The position numbers and the translations under genes are program-made. DNA of 64,000 bases from assembly GCA_021234535.1 (NCBI GenBank), contig CM037846.1, forward strand, positions 13,346,705-13,410,704. Direction: 5' to 3'. Under the pieces are notes generated by a model. The model saw nothing but the letters and a program-made list of their open reading frames with translations, was not told the origin of the DNA and searched no databases. The DNA is from Stichopus chloronotus (taxonomy: Eukaryota > Echinodermata > Holothuroidea > Aspidochirotida > Stichopodidae). Positions 1 through 13,400 of this stretch are shown one piece after another. The first letter of the stretch is position 1. Every line of letters begins with the position of its first letter.

Positions 1-851
1 TTTTTGATTCCTTGCATTCTGGGTGTGTTAGGACACTATTTTTTAAACTAAACTATTGCAGAGATCTCAACAACAAGCCATCTTATTGACCATTATCAGT
101 ACTGCATAAAAGCTATACCTTCCTTGCAATCAAGGAGCATCTAGAGTTACCACAATTACCACAGTTAACTTGAAACCTTTGTACAGTCCAGCTGGATAGT
201 TATGTCAAGATTTCAAAGCAATATTTGGCCACCAAGGAATCACTAAGCCTTTTGGTTTTCTGGTTATTGAAAACTTCTCTGACATGCTCCGTGCCAACCA
301 ATATGGCGTTCCGCTTAGTCTTCTCACAATTTTTATCATATAAGTGATGAACGGCACCGCTTGACCTTTGGCACCCACCAAGAAGGATGCACCCCCACTG
401 CCACTGTTGTCTAGGTTTAATATATTCATCATACCTCTCTGGTCCTCAGGATGCTCTCCTGAGTCACTTATAAGTTTGCTACAATGTGCTGAATGTATTG
501 TGTCTCATATTATCCTAAGCCAGGCAAGTAGTTCTATACCAAAACTGTTCTGTTGGCATATCTGTACTTAACTTAAAAGAACCAATTTGTATAATTCAAT
601 GCACATTTGCTTCAATGTTGCGACTACATTCCAGAGATGGTTATCGAAGTGGTACCTACAATTAATGCACTGCATCCATGTGCTGATAATGTTGAGACCA
701 GCAGAAAGTGGACAGTTTACCACACACAAATTTTGTTGATATGTAAACGAGATGGAAAATTTCCATAAACCGTTATTTGCTTTCAAAAATTTCTCAGACC
801 GGTTCTCATACATATGGCAACCATGAAATATCTGTTACATCTCGTCATCAG

Positions 852-1100
852 GGTATTTTTGGTGCAGTGCCACTGATCATGGTCCTACCGGCAGCCTGTT
901 ACATCCGTTGGGAAGGCGGTGAGTGGTACGGACGTGAGAAACTACCGGCCATCTGCCTCGTCATCGTGGGTATACTGGTGATGATCTCGGGTATCGTGAC
1001 CATCTTTGTCGACCACAGTGTGGTCGAGTGCGCGACCGGAGAGGCCTTTGATTATTGCAATGAAACCAGTAGCTTCCACCTCGGTAGACAACTTTCTTGA
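852..1100 (+). CDS. Terminal exon of an SLC38-like amino-acid transporter (partial)
   Basis: An open frame ends at the TGA at 1098-1100. It encodes a hydrophobic segment (IFGAVPLIMVLPAACYI), a polar loop with a charged WEGGEWYGREK stretch, a second hydrophobic segment (about AICLVIVGILVMISGIVTIF), then a 30-residue polar tail. Two final membrane spans with an FGA..PLI..LPA pattern fit the C-terminus of the amino acid/auxin permease superfamily, with SLC38 (sodium-coupled neutral amino-acid transporters) the closest match by eye. The start is the most likely acceptor, after CAG at 849-851, which puts GGT in phase 0. Another AG at 866-867 could be used instead. The rest of the gene must lie to the left; nothing recognisable as an upstream exon is seen in 1-848. 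The subfamily is not secure, and a related multi-pass transporter is possible. Confidence 0.55.
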   Translation, partial: GIFGAVPLIMVLPAACYIRWEGGEWYGREKLPAICLVIVGILVMISGIVTIFVDHSVVECATGEAFDYCNETSSFHLGRQLS

Positions 1101-1290
1101 TGGTTGTTCTATTTTATGTCATTTTAATTTTTTTCTTTGTTTTTGTATATTTTTTTTTTCATCTTATGTTGCAATTACAGAGTTACGGTACTTAATTTGA
1201 ACAGCTTGTCTCCAGTGATAATGTGTGTGTAAAAACAAATTTCTATTTTGTTCGGATCTGGCCATTTGTGTGTTAAGTCTAATTGCATGT

Positions 1291-1310
1291 GGGGGGGGGG
1301 GGGGGGGGGG
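1291..1310 (+). repeat. Poly(G) run of 20
   Basis: Twenty consecutive G are followed by a purine-rich AGGAGGAA stretch. It lies just beyond the transporter stop, probably in its 3' UTR or just downstream. Runs this long are prone to length errors in sequencing. Confidence 0.9.
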
Positions 1311-4300
1311 AGGAGGAATGGTTCCTTTGTCTGCATCACATAGCTACCATGTTGGAGCATGTGTGGTCTAAACGGTCGGTTATAACAGTGTATAGGCCTG
1401 TATGAGATGTGACACCAGTTCAGAATGAGGCTATAAAAGAACAAGAGAAACAACAATAGGTATGGCAATGAATATCTTGTATTTAGTAGGGTTTCCATAT
1501 TTATTTCTGGCATAATGGATGTAGATCGCCATGCTGGAGTAGGGGTCTAAGGTAAGGTGGGTCCTTGGATTTTTCCAGTTCTTAGGGGGTGTTTAGAAGC
1601 AAAATTTGGTTGTTTTTGTCAGTTTCGTGTGAATGAAGCATGTTTTGTTTTGACAGCTGCGTCTTGCAAAGTCAGTTACTTCAACTAAGACATATATCTG
1701 ACCAGATATCAGAGCTCTAGGCTTTGGGTCGATAGGTTGTGAGTTTGAACCTCTGTAAATACTGTAAGACCACCAGTGAATTTTTTTTACAAACGTTTTG
1801 CCTGTAAAGAAAAATAAGGGAAAACCTGTGATATTGTGTGAGAAATACATGAAATCACGATACCATCAACAGTTTTACAAATCCATCCATACTAGATGGA
1901 ACCAGTAAAAAGAGGACATGTTCAGATAGGACCAGACATTTTGTTATCAACTCTAGCTGCATTCATGTTGAAAAAAAAGGGGGGGGGGGAACAGGGCATT
2001 TGCAATGCACCTATTTGGCACACAGGGGAAGATAAAAAGAGCTTTAATCATTGTTAAGCCGTTCAGACTCATTAGTAAATAATAGCAATAGCTTCATATC
2101 CTCAAAACACATTGTGCTGGTGATGAGTTACAGAAGATGCATCATTTGAATTTTTGAGAGTTTGGGTGAAGAAATTGTTGAACGACAAATAACAATTTCT
2201 GTCTTTAAAAGAAAGCCACAGTCCTTCCTAATTTTGAATAATCCATCATTCTGTGTCCACAAATGTTGGTTGCACTCTTAAGGTTTTTTTTCCCTTTTTT
2301 TTTCAAATAACAAATGCCCTGTTTCCCCTAAACTACCTTTCAGGATTTGTTTCCTTTTGTGTAACTTTCATCGAAGCAATTTGTGTCACTGCCATGATAA
2401 CTGGACTAATAGCAGTGTGCTAAAGATGTATATTTTTTTTTCTTGTAGTAGGTGAATTGATAGTGCATAAATTTTATCTCTGACGAAAAAGGGAAGCAGA
2501 AAATCTCGAACCCTCAAATATATACTCAGGTTTTTTCTCCTTCTTTTTCTTGACATTTGGGGTACCTGCATTGAGGTACCTGCATTGGTATTTGGGGTAC
2601 CTGCTGTTGCATGAAACACTGATCTACAATAGACAGCGCACATTCCTGATGAATGTCATAAAATAACAAAAGAGAAAAAAACCAAAAACGTCTTAAAAAT
2701 ATTAAAACAAAAAATATTTGTCCATTGATGTACACAGGAAAAGAGACCTTTCCAGCCATCTCTTAGCCAACATCACCTTTGAGACAGCATAAATTTTCTC
2801 ATCGGCTAGAGATGACCAATTTCTCTTCATTGCCTTCTTTCTTTACACTAGGGGCACGCTGTCATTCCAACCAATCTTTGATGTAATGCACATTCCACTG
2901 TTTTTAAAATGCTCCTGAAATATATTTCTTATAGTGAGGGCATGAAGTTATTTTCAGTCCATGTTCCTCGAGTGTTCTCGTAAAACCGTGACCTTCAATC
3001 CTTCTATCTGGCGAACATGTGACACGAAGTGACCATCCTTGGAAACACTATTTGTCAGGAATGGGTGCAAAGGGTTTTTATGTCATTACTATTTGTAAAA
3101 AGAAAGTATGTATACTATATAAATATATATTAGGATGGACTCTGGGGGGGGGGGGGAAAGGGTAGGGAACAAAGTTTTAATCATACAAAGATTATTAAGA
3201 GAGATATTTACATATATTTAAATAGAGTTAATTACAAAAAGCGTGGAAAGCAACCACCTTCAAAGTAAACAGTTACTGCACTGTTGGTGTTAAGAGGTGG
3301 TGTGGTTAATATGATGCCACTTCGGTTGCACTGTATGTTGATGTATGTTCTAACGATCAAATTTCGAAAGGCACTGCCACATTTGCATTCTCGTCAATGT
3401 CCATACCAGGTCACACATGCAGTTTGTTGCTTCTCTCAGTTGGATTTGTTGAAAAATTGCTGCTTTTTAAGTTTAGTACATTCTATTACTCAATTGCTGC
3501 TTTTATCTGGATAGACTTGTAAACAGCAAAGTATAAATGGACAGTCCAGGAGGGATACTAAAAGTAGGATCTAGCTAGAGGCTTTTGATTGGCATGTTTA
3601 TTGATTTGTCAGCATAAGTGTGAATGCCCTCCTAGGGGAGAGGCCTAAGTATTTTTAATGCAGATAGGATACAATGAGATTGCAAATATTGCAGTTTTTT
3701 TTTTCGTACTTGAGCTAAACGTTGCAGTAGTACGTATTCCCAAACCTTTTTTCAGGAATTTTTCAGTTGAATTGTTATTAAATTTTGGGTCGGTCGATAA
3801 TCTGGCAATTTGTAGTTCATGCCACTGTTGGCAAGCAACAGAGCCAGTTAGAACCGGGCACTGCAGCAAAAGCTAGAGGCAACGTTAAGCAAGAACTGTA
3901 TTCACTATGTATACAAATTGAACTACAGACAACTTAAACTGGTTGCTACGGAAACCCTCACACTTCTGGCTGCAATGCAACAACGTGCAATTGTGAACAG
4001 CGCGTCAGGTATTTGCAGTTGCACAAATATGAGGAAACAGTCTTGAACGACTATTCTATGACAAGTGAGGCCAAAATAGCTTTGAATGACAGTAGTCATA
4101 ACCAAAAAAAGTGACATGTAATGTAGAATTATATCTTTTGGTCGGAAAGTGGTCCTTGCAGGTTTTGTAATTTGGAGAAGAGGCTGATGGAACAACTGTT
4201 GTCTAAATAATAATCAAACAATTTTACTTTTCGGTAACTTCTCCGCAATTTACCTATTCATGTTAACTGCAAGTTAACATATAGTCATGGTATGTAGTAT

Positions 4301-7140
4301 ATATGACTTAAAACAGAATGACACACCAGAGCCTGTTTTGATGCTAGCCAAAAAAAAAAATACTTATTTGCTCCTTCTTGGGGTGAGCTCAGACATTCCA
4401 TAAACAAAATTAGTACTCTTATCTATGTGCAATATTATCTCATGCCTTTCAGCGGTTTTCGTGCATTGGGAAGCAAAGGATGCGAGAATCGTCCTTCATA
4501 GAATTCAAGCCACCTTTTCAATATTGATCTAATCAGAGGCGTTCTTTTATTTTGAATGTTCGTGTCTCACAGTGGAAGTTATTTAAGGGTCACACCTGTT
4601 GTTACCATTTGTAAAGGGAAGTAACGGCCCACAAAGGAATCTGTTTAGCAGCATCTCTTTGTAAGAACTACTGCATTGACTCTCATAAATGACCCCCCCT
4701 CTCTCTCTCTCTAATAAACAGCCCCTCTTAACTTTCTTTGTCCCAGTGCATGCACTGAACTTGTGTATTCATGAGAGAAGAAAGGGCAAGGGGAATAGTC
4801 CTACATCATTGCCATAAAATCTCATCGAGGTCCAAATCCCACGGCAAAAGAACGTTTCTTCAGACTTGTTTACGTTGGTCGCCCTATTACGCACAGCATC
4901 TGCATAAAGCTTCTGAAAATGTTGGTAATTAAGGTGAGATTCCTCGCAGTTCAATGCTCGCCTCCACACAATTACTATGATCTACAGAGCAGCAATTGAC
5001 ACTTAGTGAATTACTGAAACTAAAAAAAAAACGGCTGCCAAGTGCATAATCCAGCCTTTTGCGTTTAAACTCAGTAATGCTCATCGCTCAGAAGACCTCT
5101 GTAGTCAGTGGCAATGTAGCTTGGCCAGATTAAACAATAAACAAGCTTAAACTTTGGTACCCCCATTCAGCCAGGAGCTGCATGACAAAATTGTAATCCC
5201 AGTTACACGGGTGAAGTAATTGTTCTCTTAAAATGCCGTCAATTCCATCTCTAACCGGCCCCATCACTCAAGCACCTTAACCTGGTGGCATTTCTGCAGA
5301 AAGCCATTGGCAATCCATTCCAATGACTGAAATTGCCATGGAATCTTTTGACATGAGTGTTTAACACGCTACAACTACATCATAGAGCAAATACCATTGA
5401 TTCAAAAATGTTTTACCCAAAGTATATTATTTTTGTTTTTAAAGCAATTAATTCTCAAGTTATCATCTTTCATCACTGGTGAATGTGAAATCATTTACAT
5501 TTTGTCTTGAGGGCAAGGCCCAATCAATGCTGCCCACTTTCTCTGGCCATAGCCTTAATATATCTTGCAAAGAAAGGTTGCCAGCCTAGGACCTACAGAT
5601 TTTGGGGAGAAGTTGTAGTCAATCTTGGGATTTCCAATGTTTGGGCCTTTGGTAATACAAAATGTGGTTTCAAATGTCCACTCAAAAACGTCACGTTAAG
5701 GGATTTAACCAATCAAGTTGAAATAAGCAAATATTATCAATGGCTAAATCCAGGCTTTTTATCCTGACACTATCTCTAGTGATAAATTGGTCATCGAAAG
5801 CTGGGTAGCAGTAATCACTGAAAAAAAATCCTCTTTGATCCTACAAAGATTGCAAGGGGTTCTTAAATTTAAGATTCTCAGTTTTGCAGGATTTATATGT
5901 TAGGCTGAAAATGACTTTATGCAATCATTTTGTTTTTAAATTATTTGAAATATGTTTTGTCAAGTAGCAGAAAGATAAAGCTAATTGTATTTCATTTTGG
6001 TGAGTATTTATTAAATATGTGAAAAAGTTACAAGTTTTGATTTACTTTTCTTTCATTTTTCTTGAGTTCCCTGAGATCGAAAGCCTCCTTTGATTTGGAG
6101 ATCAAAATTCAAAAGATGTTTGTTGTTCAAAATAAAATCAGAAACCATGAATTGGTATACCAATAGTGCACATCATGCTTGCTATCACACAGAAAGGATT
6201 TTGGGTACAGCTTTCAATAGCAATGCTTGAAAGTTGCAAACTGTTGACAGTCCTTTCGTGTTCTACTAAGTCCTAACCTCCTTGCTAGGAGAGTTCCACT
6301 GACCACAGCCCCTCCCTTCATTAGCGTAGAAGATAGAGTCCCCACATCTTGTGATTCAAACAAAAATAAATGTTACAGACAAATTCTCAATAAAAGTTTT
6401 CTATTACAGCAGTTGTCCTCAAAACAAGTATATACATGATCTGCAACATGCAAAATAAAAACTGACATTTGTTTACGAAGTCTGAAAATGGCTCCTGTTT
6501 AAAAACTGGACATTAGTCATAAAATCTGATACAATAAAACTGTCAAAACAAGCCACTACAGCAGTTCCATGTACTTGCCTTTATCAAAATCTCAAACTGC
6601 TTATTGAAGAAAGCAAATTTATGAGACCCTTGGTAAATGCTGCGACTTGGGCATCTCTTTTGATGATCATGGTCATGTATCACCAGTAAAAGACATCAAA
6701 TTTTGTGTGACATTATTAACATCTTTACCATCATCTTAAAATGGAGCCCCATATTTAATTCTAAAATGTTTGGGACTCATGCCAAAGAGTTCCAAATTAA
6801 ACAGACATTTCTTTTTAAAGGCAAATGAAAACATGACAACAATGTAAAACATTTTCACCTCAAATAAACAAAGCATCCTCAGAGATGATCAAAGATTGTA
6901 AACCACTTCCAAATGAAACTTTTGAGTGAAACACTGTTGGCGGGAACAAAAATCATACTTTTTTTTCTGATTTCTTGCCAAACTATAAATGCCTGTGAGA
7001 CAGTGGATGTTATAGCAACTGTAAACTGAATATATTAAACATATATATATATATGTAATATATGTATACATAGTTATATGTTATATGTATTTACGACCCT
7101 ATGTTATGGATATGGCATAAAAGGCAGACGCTTGCAACTT

Positions 7141-7146
7141 TTTATT
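7141..7146 (-). terminator. Candidate polyadenylation signal next to the RIF1 stop
   Basis: On the minus strand the stop codons TAA TAG are followed directly by AATAAA. If used, the 3' UTR would be only about 20-30 nt. A second minus-strand AATAAA lies at 6007-6012 and may be the main signal. Confidence 0.35.
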
Positions 7147-7149
7147 CTA

Positions 7150-7403
7150 TTACGTGGGTTGGTATTTGGCTTTTAATACGTTCATTACAGTGTCCATCAT
7201 TGCGTTGATGTGTTCATGGGCTTTGAATAACTGGGCAGGAGAGACGGACCGTAGAAGTTCCTCATTCAGTCCTTCGCTCAGTTTTTCAAGTTCCTCCACC
7301 ACTTTCAGTTTCTTCGGATCTGAACACTCCTCAGATGTGTCGTCTGCCTCTCGCTGCCTTTTCAGACTTGAGGTAGATGGTTCTGCATCTTCCGTCTCTG
7401 CTG
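7150..7403 (-). CDS. RIF1: RIF1 coding exon 30, terminal
   Basis: Residues 2561-2644, then TAA at 7150-7152 and an immediate second in-frame stop, TAG. SPAQLFKAHEHINAMMDTVM aligns with GSQLFEMHEKLSCMANSVI at the human C-terminus. The acceptor is a tandem CAGCAG, so the exon can begin at 7403 or 7400. Confidence 0.94.
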
Positions 7404-10400
7404 AAAGAAGACAAAAACATGGAAATGGTTGTCTAAGAAACGAATAACGAAGGAATGGTAGGCTGACATCTCCAGTATCCGAGTCATTAATAACCGACTA
7501 ACGTTTCTCATACCAGAGTCAGAAATGATCAACAAACATCGCTGAGACTCAAGGCAATGATTAAGGATCTCTGACAAGAAGGGTTCGTGCACATTCTAGG
7601 AGAAAGATTTTCATAACTTTTCATACCTTACCCAGGACCCAATGAAAATTTCAATGACGTTCCCCCTGATGTCTTAGAAAAAGTTTCCAAAGTAAACAGC
7701 AACAGCCAAAGCAAATATGAGATGGAAAAAATTATAAAAGTTTGATAGTAAGAATGAGAATGTATTTTGAGAAAGAAACAATGCCACTTTCTGAAACTTT
7801 CCAGGACTTCACCAATTTCTGTTAATTTCAGAACTTTCCAGGTCTTGAAATAATTTTCCAAATTTTCATGACTTTTCCAGATTTTCCATGACAGCAGAAA
7901 TACTGTCATCTTACCTCTCTAATACCCAAGTCAGAAATGATCCACTAATATTTTTGACACTCGTGTCAGAGTTGATCCACCAACATCTTTAAGACCCAAG
8001 TCAGAAATGATCGACTAACATCTTTGACACTCAAGTCAGGGATGATCAACTTAAGTCTTTAATACCCAAGTAAGATATATCGAATAACAACTGACACTAA
8101 AGTCATAAATGATTGACTAACATCTTTTAACACCCAAGTGAGAAGTGATTAAATGATATCTTTGACACTCAAGTCAGGAATGTTTGACTAACATCTTTAA
8201 TACCCGAGTCAGAAATAATTGACTGACATCTTTGACACTCAAGTCGGAATGGTAGACGGTCATTTCCAGTACTCAAGTTTCTATTCAGTCGTATCTTGTC
8301 TACGACATGTATTATATCTGGCAGATAACGCTGCAGGTTGGGATTTCACTAACTCTGTTGGTAAGTAACTTGCAGCACAAAGCATATCTATGGTAAACAA
8401 ATTTTCATTTGCTAAATTTCCAACTTGAAGAACCATGTAAATGTCACAAAAACCCAAATTCAGGCCTCTAAATATGATAAATAGTTAGTTTGCTGTTTCA
8501 ATCAAATTCAAATGTAACAGCAGTCATTGATAACTGCTTTTCTTCACTCAAATTGATTATGCCGTGTGGGTTATGGTGTTTGCTACCAACTATGTTGCAC
8601 ACTTTGCTACATGAATTGGAAAAAGATACATCTATCCTGTAATGAAACCATTGGAGCCTCAGATACAAGCCATTCTAGTCTCTGTGTTAAAAGTTGCATA
8701 CAGTGCTGCAACAAATCTAGGGCAAAATGCTAAAAGGTACTTGGAGAAAGAATAACTTTCTCAGTCTGCGCACACAACCATGGGTCACATATACCCTGTG
8801 GGCGATGAAGAGCAAAACACTGAATATTCCAGTCATGCTATCTCGGCCTACCTGATGTTGTCCGAGACTCCTCTACTGTGGCAGCTGTTCCTGAGGGATT
8901 GCTGTTGTCGGCTGAATTCTTGGACTGCCGTCTCTGGAAGTACTGGCCCAGGACCCACTTGAGGTGACTCACTTTGGGGGACCTGATGGGCAGAGACTGG
9001 ACCTCTGAAGGTGTGAGCGCGGAGAGCTGACCGATGGTGAAGATGTTCCTGGCCCGGACCAACTGGCCGAGACCTCTAGACCACATCGACGACGTCAACT
9101 GCGGTAGAATCTCTTCCACGGGTGCCTCGCAGTCTTGAAGCTGGGGAAAGATGCTCTCCTGAGGTTCGTTGTCCTCGTCCAGTGAGCTGTCCAACTGACT
9201 GCCGGGGTTACCCTGGGTCGGCGGCGTTTCAGTCTGAACTCGATGGTGGAGCTGGGTCAAAGGAACAAAACCATCAGATCACTATTGATGCCAGGAATTA
9301 GATGTGCCCTCTGTCTTCACACTACCTATCAAAACAGTTTCAGTCCCCAGTCTCAACTTTTTGTTTCATCTCACCTAACCGATCTAATTTTTACAGAATT
9401 TTGATTGATTTCAAAGTAAACCAATGTCTTAAATTGAAAAACAGCACGAAAATATTTTACTCACACTTACAGCAGATTCATATGACTGTTAGAGAGTTAC
9501 TTTCCCACCAAACTTTCAAATGATCAATTTTTTCTTTCACAAGAACAAAGAAAAAAAGAAATAAAGAGATGGCCTCGATACCAGAAGTAGAGAAATGGCC
9601 TTGATACCAGTAGCCTCTTTTTCTTACTTTCGATGCTGCATTCTTTCAACTACCCTTTCGACAAACGAAAGATGCACCACAGTATTCTCCATGAGGGGGT
9701 TTTAGAGCGGGAGTCTTCTCCCGAGTGAAAGTTACTGTCCCCCTGATATACCACCGACAGTAAAAAATCCAATCCCTCACAGGAGGACTCTGAAAAATGT
9801 TGACAATAATTGTGTAACATACAGGAAGAAGACTGGAGCTAGAAATTGTCTCATAACTGGCGCCATTTTGCATCTCAATTATCGAAAATTCCTGGAGGTG
9901 CAGAGGTCAAACCGGCTCCCATGGCAATAATTTCGCAGGTTGTCGACCCCTTTTTTGAAAACCCTGCTCAATGTTTGATGCTCACCTTGTGCCTCTGGGA
10001 TGGGGATCTAAATTTTCTCCCAGCTGAGTGTCTTGAGCTGCTGGTTGTCTTGGCAACTTTAGCATCAGAGTCTTTTGAAGGAGTTGTTATATACTGCAAA
10101 TTAAACATAAGAAAAAGTTGTTAAAGAATTAGCATGACCAATAACCTTTTGCACTTGAATAACCGTAAAAAATTTCCGCAAGAAAACACATTCCACTACT
10201 GGTACAGTGAGAATGCAAGTTTTGTTACATGTCTGTGCTTGTAGACATAATTTAAGCTTGCAAACGTTGCTTTAATTTGACGGTCACAGTCGTTAAAAAG
10301 CTCAAGAACTTTGGGCCTTTAATACAGACACTACTTATCTATGCAATTGTAGCTACTTTAAGCAAGTAAATGTAACCGTAAGGAAGGCCTAATCAGCATA

Positions 10401-13400
10401 AAAAAAATTACAATTCAGCCAAATATACCAAAGCTGGAACTGCAACTTATTAAATGGCCAGTGAGGAGTATCGACCATTCAATGCATAAAAGCAGAATCA
10501 TAAACATGTTATCAAAAATGTGCCTCTAAACAGAGGATGTGATTAAAATCACAGGGAAAGTTCTGGTGATCAACTTTTTCTTGATCCTTATTTGCAGAGG
10601 TTACGAAGATTATCTTATCTGTCCAGTGGATGACAATTCAAGACACGTATTTTAATACTGTAACGGTTTCATTCCTACCATGTGCTTCACATGAGCTCTT
10701 GAGTCTGCATCACGTGCTTGTCAGTGCAGCAGCTCATTGCTGACACTTTCTGTGTTAGTGCAACCAGGTCGCTTTGACTTCTTGGATTTCTTAGACCATA
10801 TGCACTTAATAGAAAAGAATGTGTATGCCATTTGTTGGGTAGCAGGAAATGTATTTAAAAGGAATGTTGGGCACTGCCTTGCAGTTGAACATGGTTTGGG
10901 AGCTGAATACGAACCACAAACAAGACATTCCCAAACAGAATTACAATCTAATCATATCACAATTTGATAGCGGTCTGGCAGCTTCCCTGACATTGACTTA
11001 CTTTGGAATGAACGCTGACAACTCGTGAAGGTGTGGTGGTTACCAGCGGCGACGGCAACAGCTTTGAGCTCGTTCTCGTTCTGGACGAGTCGCCGTTCCC
11101 TTGCCTCCTCTTGTCGCTCGAACGGATGGGTGTGCAGTTTTCGATCTCTTTAGTACTGATCTTTTCTGAAAATTTGACACGGCGATTCTGGAGAGAGTAA
11201 AAATGGAGACTTTTTTTGGGAGATGGGCAATGTTCATGTCTCTGATAAAATACAAATGTGTCTAAAATGGGCAGCTTGCATTCATGGTTGTTTGGGAAAA
11301 CAATCACAATTATTAATATACTTTTCTAGGAAAGGCTAGCCATTCCTGAAACTGAATTTCATTGTCTGTCATAATAATTTTCTGCATTTTACCACTCTCT
11401 GCGTGCATCTAATTCTTTCATGCCATGTTCAGGGTTTTTTAAAGAAAATCAAGGACTGATTGCTCAATTTATTGTCAATGCAAGATAACACAACTGATTA
11501 ACTGCTGCCACATAAAGAAGCAGGTGCATACCCAATATGATCCTTTAAATTAAGATGTGTGGTTTGGATGTAACTCTATTAACATAGCGATCACTGAAAA
11601 TCACAAATAATTGCAAAAGGTAATCTTAGACTCCAGATTGTTAGAGCCAATGTTTAAAAGCCTTTTAGTATTTAAAATGTTGAAAAAAATGGTATCGTGC
11701 CACATTTGTTTACTGGAATGTCTGTAGAAGGAATTGAAATTACTTCTCAATGACTCCCACAAGAGAGAACATGAAGTTAAGTTGCATAACTCCCTCGTCC
11801 TCTCACATCTGGACAGTACTGCCCCCTCCCCCCCCCCCCACCCAAAATGTCTACTTGTTCTCATGGCAAATTCCCTTTCACCTCAGTTTTTACTCATCCT
11901 CATACCAAGTTTACATCCATAATTGGCAGCAACATCTGAAACTAACCTTGTTGGTCGGTGATGGTGAATTGCTGAAACTTTCATCTCTCTTCTTGAGGAT
12001 GCCATTGCTAGGTGAGGCAGTGGGCGAGTAAACTCTGGGTATACCGAGCACCTCTGGAGAATCTGGCAGAGAATCTGGCAGAGAATCACTCGGCTTAGAT
12101 GAAGCCAGAGGCGAACTGTGAAGTGTTGGCGCAAATTTGACCGATACTACCGGGGAGGTAGGGACTGCTTTCGGAGGCACGGAAGCAAACCCAGTGAGTG
12201 ATTCCCGTGTAACGTCAATGTTCTCTAGTGGTGGACTGCCACCTTCCAAGGTTTTGTCATCCGGTTTTGAGGCAGTAGGAGTAAGATTGCTATGAACTAC
12301 TGCTGCATTACTTCCCTCTTCGCTGACCAACCCCGGCACTTCGATGATCTTTTCTGTTGTGAGGAGGTTCTGGCCAGTCGATGCCAGAATATCAGTCTTT
12401 GAATTACCTTTGGTTACCTCCTCGTCGGTCACGGAATCCTCCAAGCTGCTAGTATCACTCTGAAAGAGGTCCTGGCTAGGACACAACTCCTGTATTTCAG
12501 GTGCAGAATTTGTAGCAATGCAACTGGAGGTAGCGTCCGTCTGAGCACTGATGGTCTCCATGGTAACTTCTTCACCACCTTCTTGAGCAGCATTGCAATC
12601 TTCTTCGCTGATAGACGATTTGGCATTGTCTACACTTGGGCTACTTTCCATTGTAGCGCTCTCCAAAATACTGAGCTTGCTGTCAAGTGATATGTTTATT
12701 GCCGTCTCTCTCTTCTTTTTGTGAAGGGCTTTCTTCTTCAGTGCTCTCTCTTGCTTTGGTGATATCCTCTTCGGGTAGCTACCCCTCGACCTCAGTCTCG
12801 TATAGATTGAACCCATCATACCCATGCTCCGGAGCAACTTCGGACTACGCTTGGGAGATTTCCTTCTGGAGGTGAACCCGTGAAATGAATTTGACAATGG
12901 AGAGAGCTGCTTTGGTGTAGAGAATCTTGCAGAAAGATTTCTCCTTATCTTTGGGGACACGCTTCGATTCAAATTGGTGCATGTTCTCGAACTGCTTGAT
13001 TTCTTCGAAAGCCTTTTCTCTGGGCTGCTGATCAATGCCTCCCTGGATTCCTGACATTCCTTTTGAGAGTTGTCACCCTTTGAGTCTGTATGAGCCTCTG
13101 CATTCTCAGGTTCTTCCTCTTCCTCATTGACTATACTATTCTCTCTCAGATGGGTCAGAGGCATTTCGTCCTCTGAGTCAAAACTCTGCTTGGCCGCATC
13201 TTCCTTCTCTATAGCACCAATCTCCTCATCACTATTTACATCTGGACTGCTAGGCAGACTTTCTTCCTTTGAAATGCTCGTTACTTCATCTTCTTTCACA
13301 CCTCTCACAGTTTCCGGATCGTCCAAGTACTTCTCATCTACGTTCTCAATGAGGTCTTCCATTTTCTCTCCACCAGAACGTTCCGTGACCTCCTCCGCCT

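Larger units (their letters stand above)
1101..7149. other. Intergenic and 3' UTR space between convergent genes
   Basis: About 6 kb separate the transporter stop from the RIF1 stop; the genes run tail to tail. I see no exon with convincing splice sites or conserved protein here. It holds a G20 run at 1291-1310, a G run at 1980-1989, three short GGTACCTGC repeats near 2560-2605, a CT run near 4698-4712 and an (AT)n tract near 7037-7051. An AATAAA is at 4713-4718 on the plus strand and another at 6007-6012 on the minus strand. Confidence 0.6.

Noticed and set aside
205..432. 75-codon minus-strand open frame near the left edge
   Set aside because: No recognisable domain, wrong strand for the transporter, and nothing else supports a gene.
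1697..1760. tRNA-like unit with GAGTTTGAACCTC
   Set aside because: Only a weak B-box-like word is visible and no A box at proper spacing; too little to call.
7919..8276. CRISPR-like regular repeats
   Set aside because: The units are degenerate and contiguous with no unique spacers, in a eukaryotic intron; it is a minisatellite.
11911..11946. A KVSF motif apparently ending the giant RIF1 exon
   Set aside because: It appears only if translation runs into the intron after TNK. The GTTAGT donor at 11946-11941 ends the exon, and the real RVxF motif (RVKF) is at the start of the next exon.
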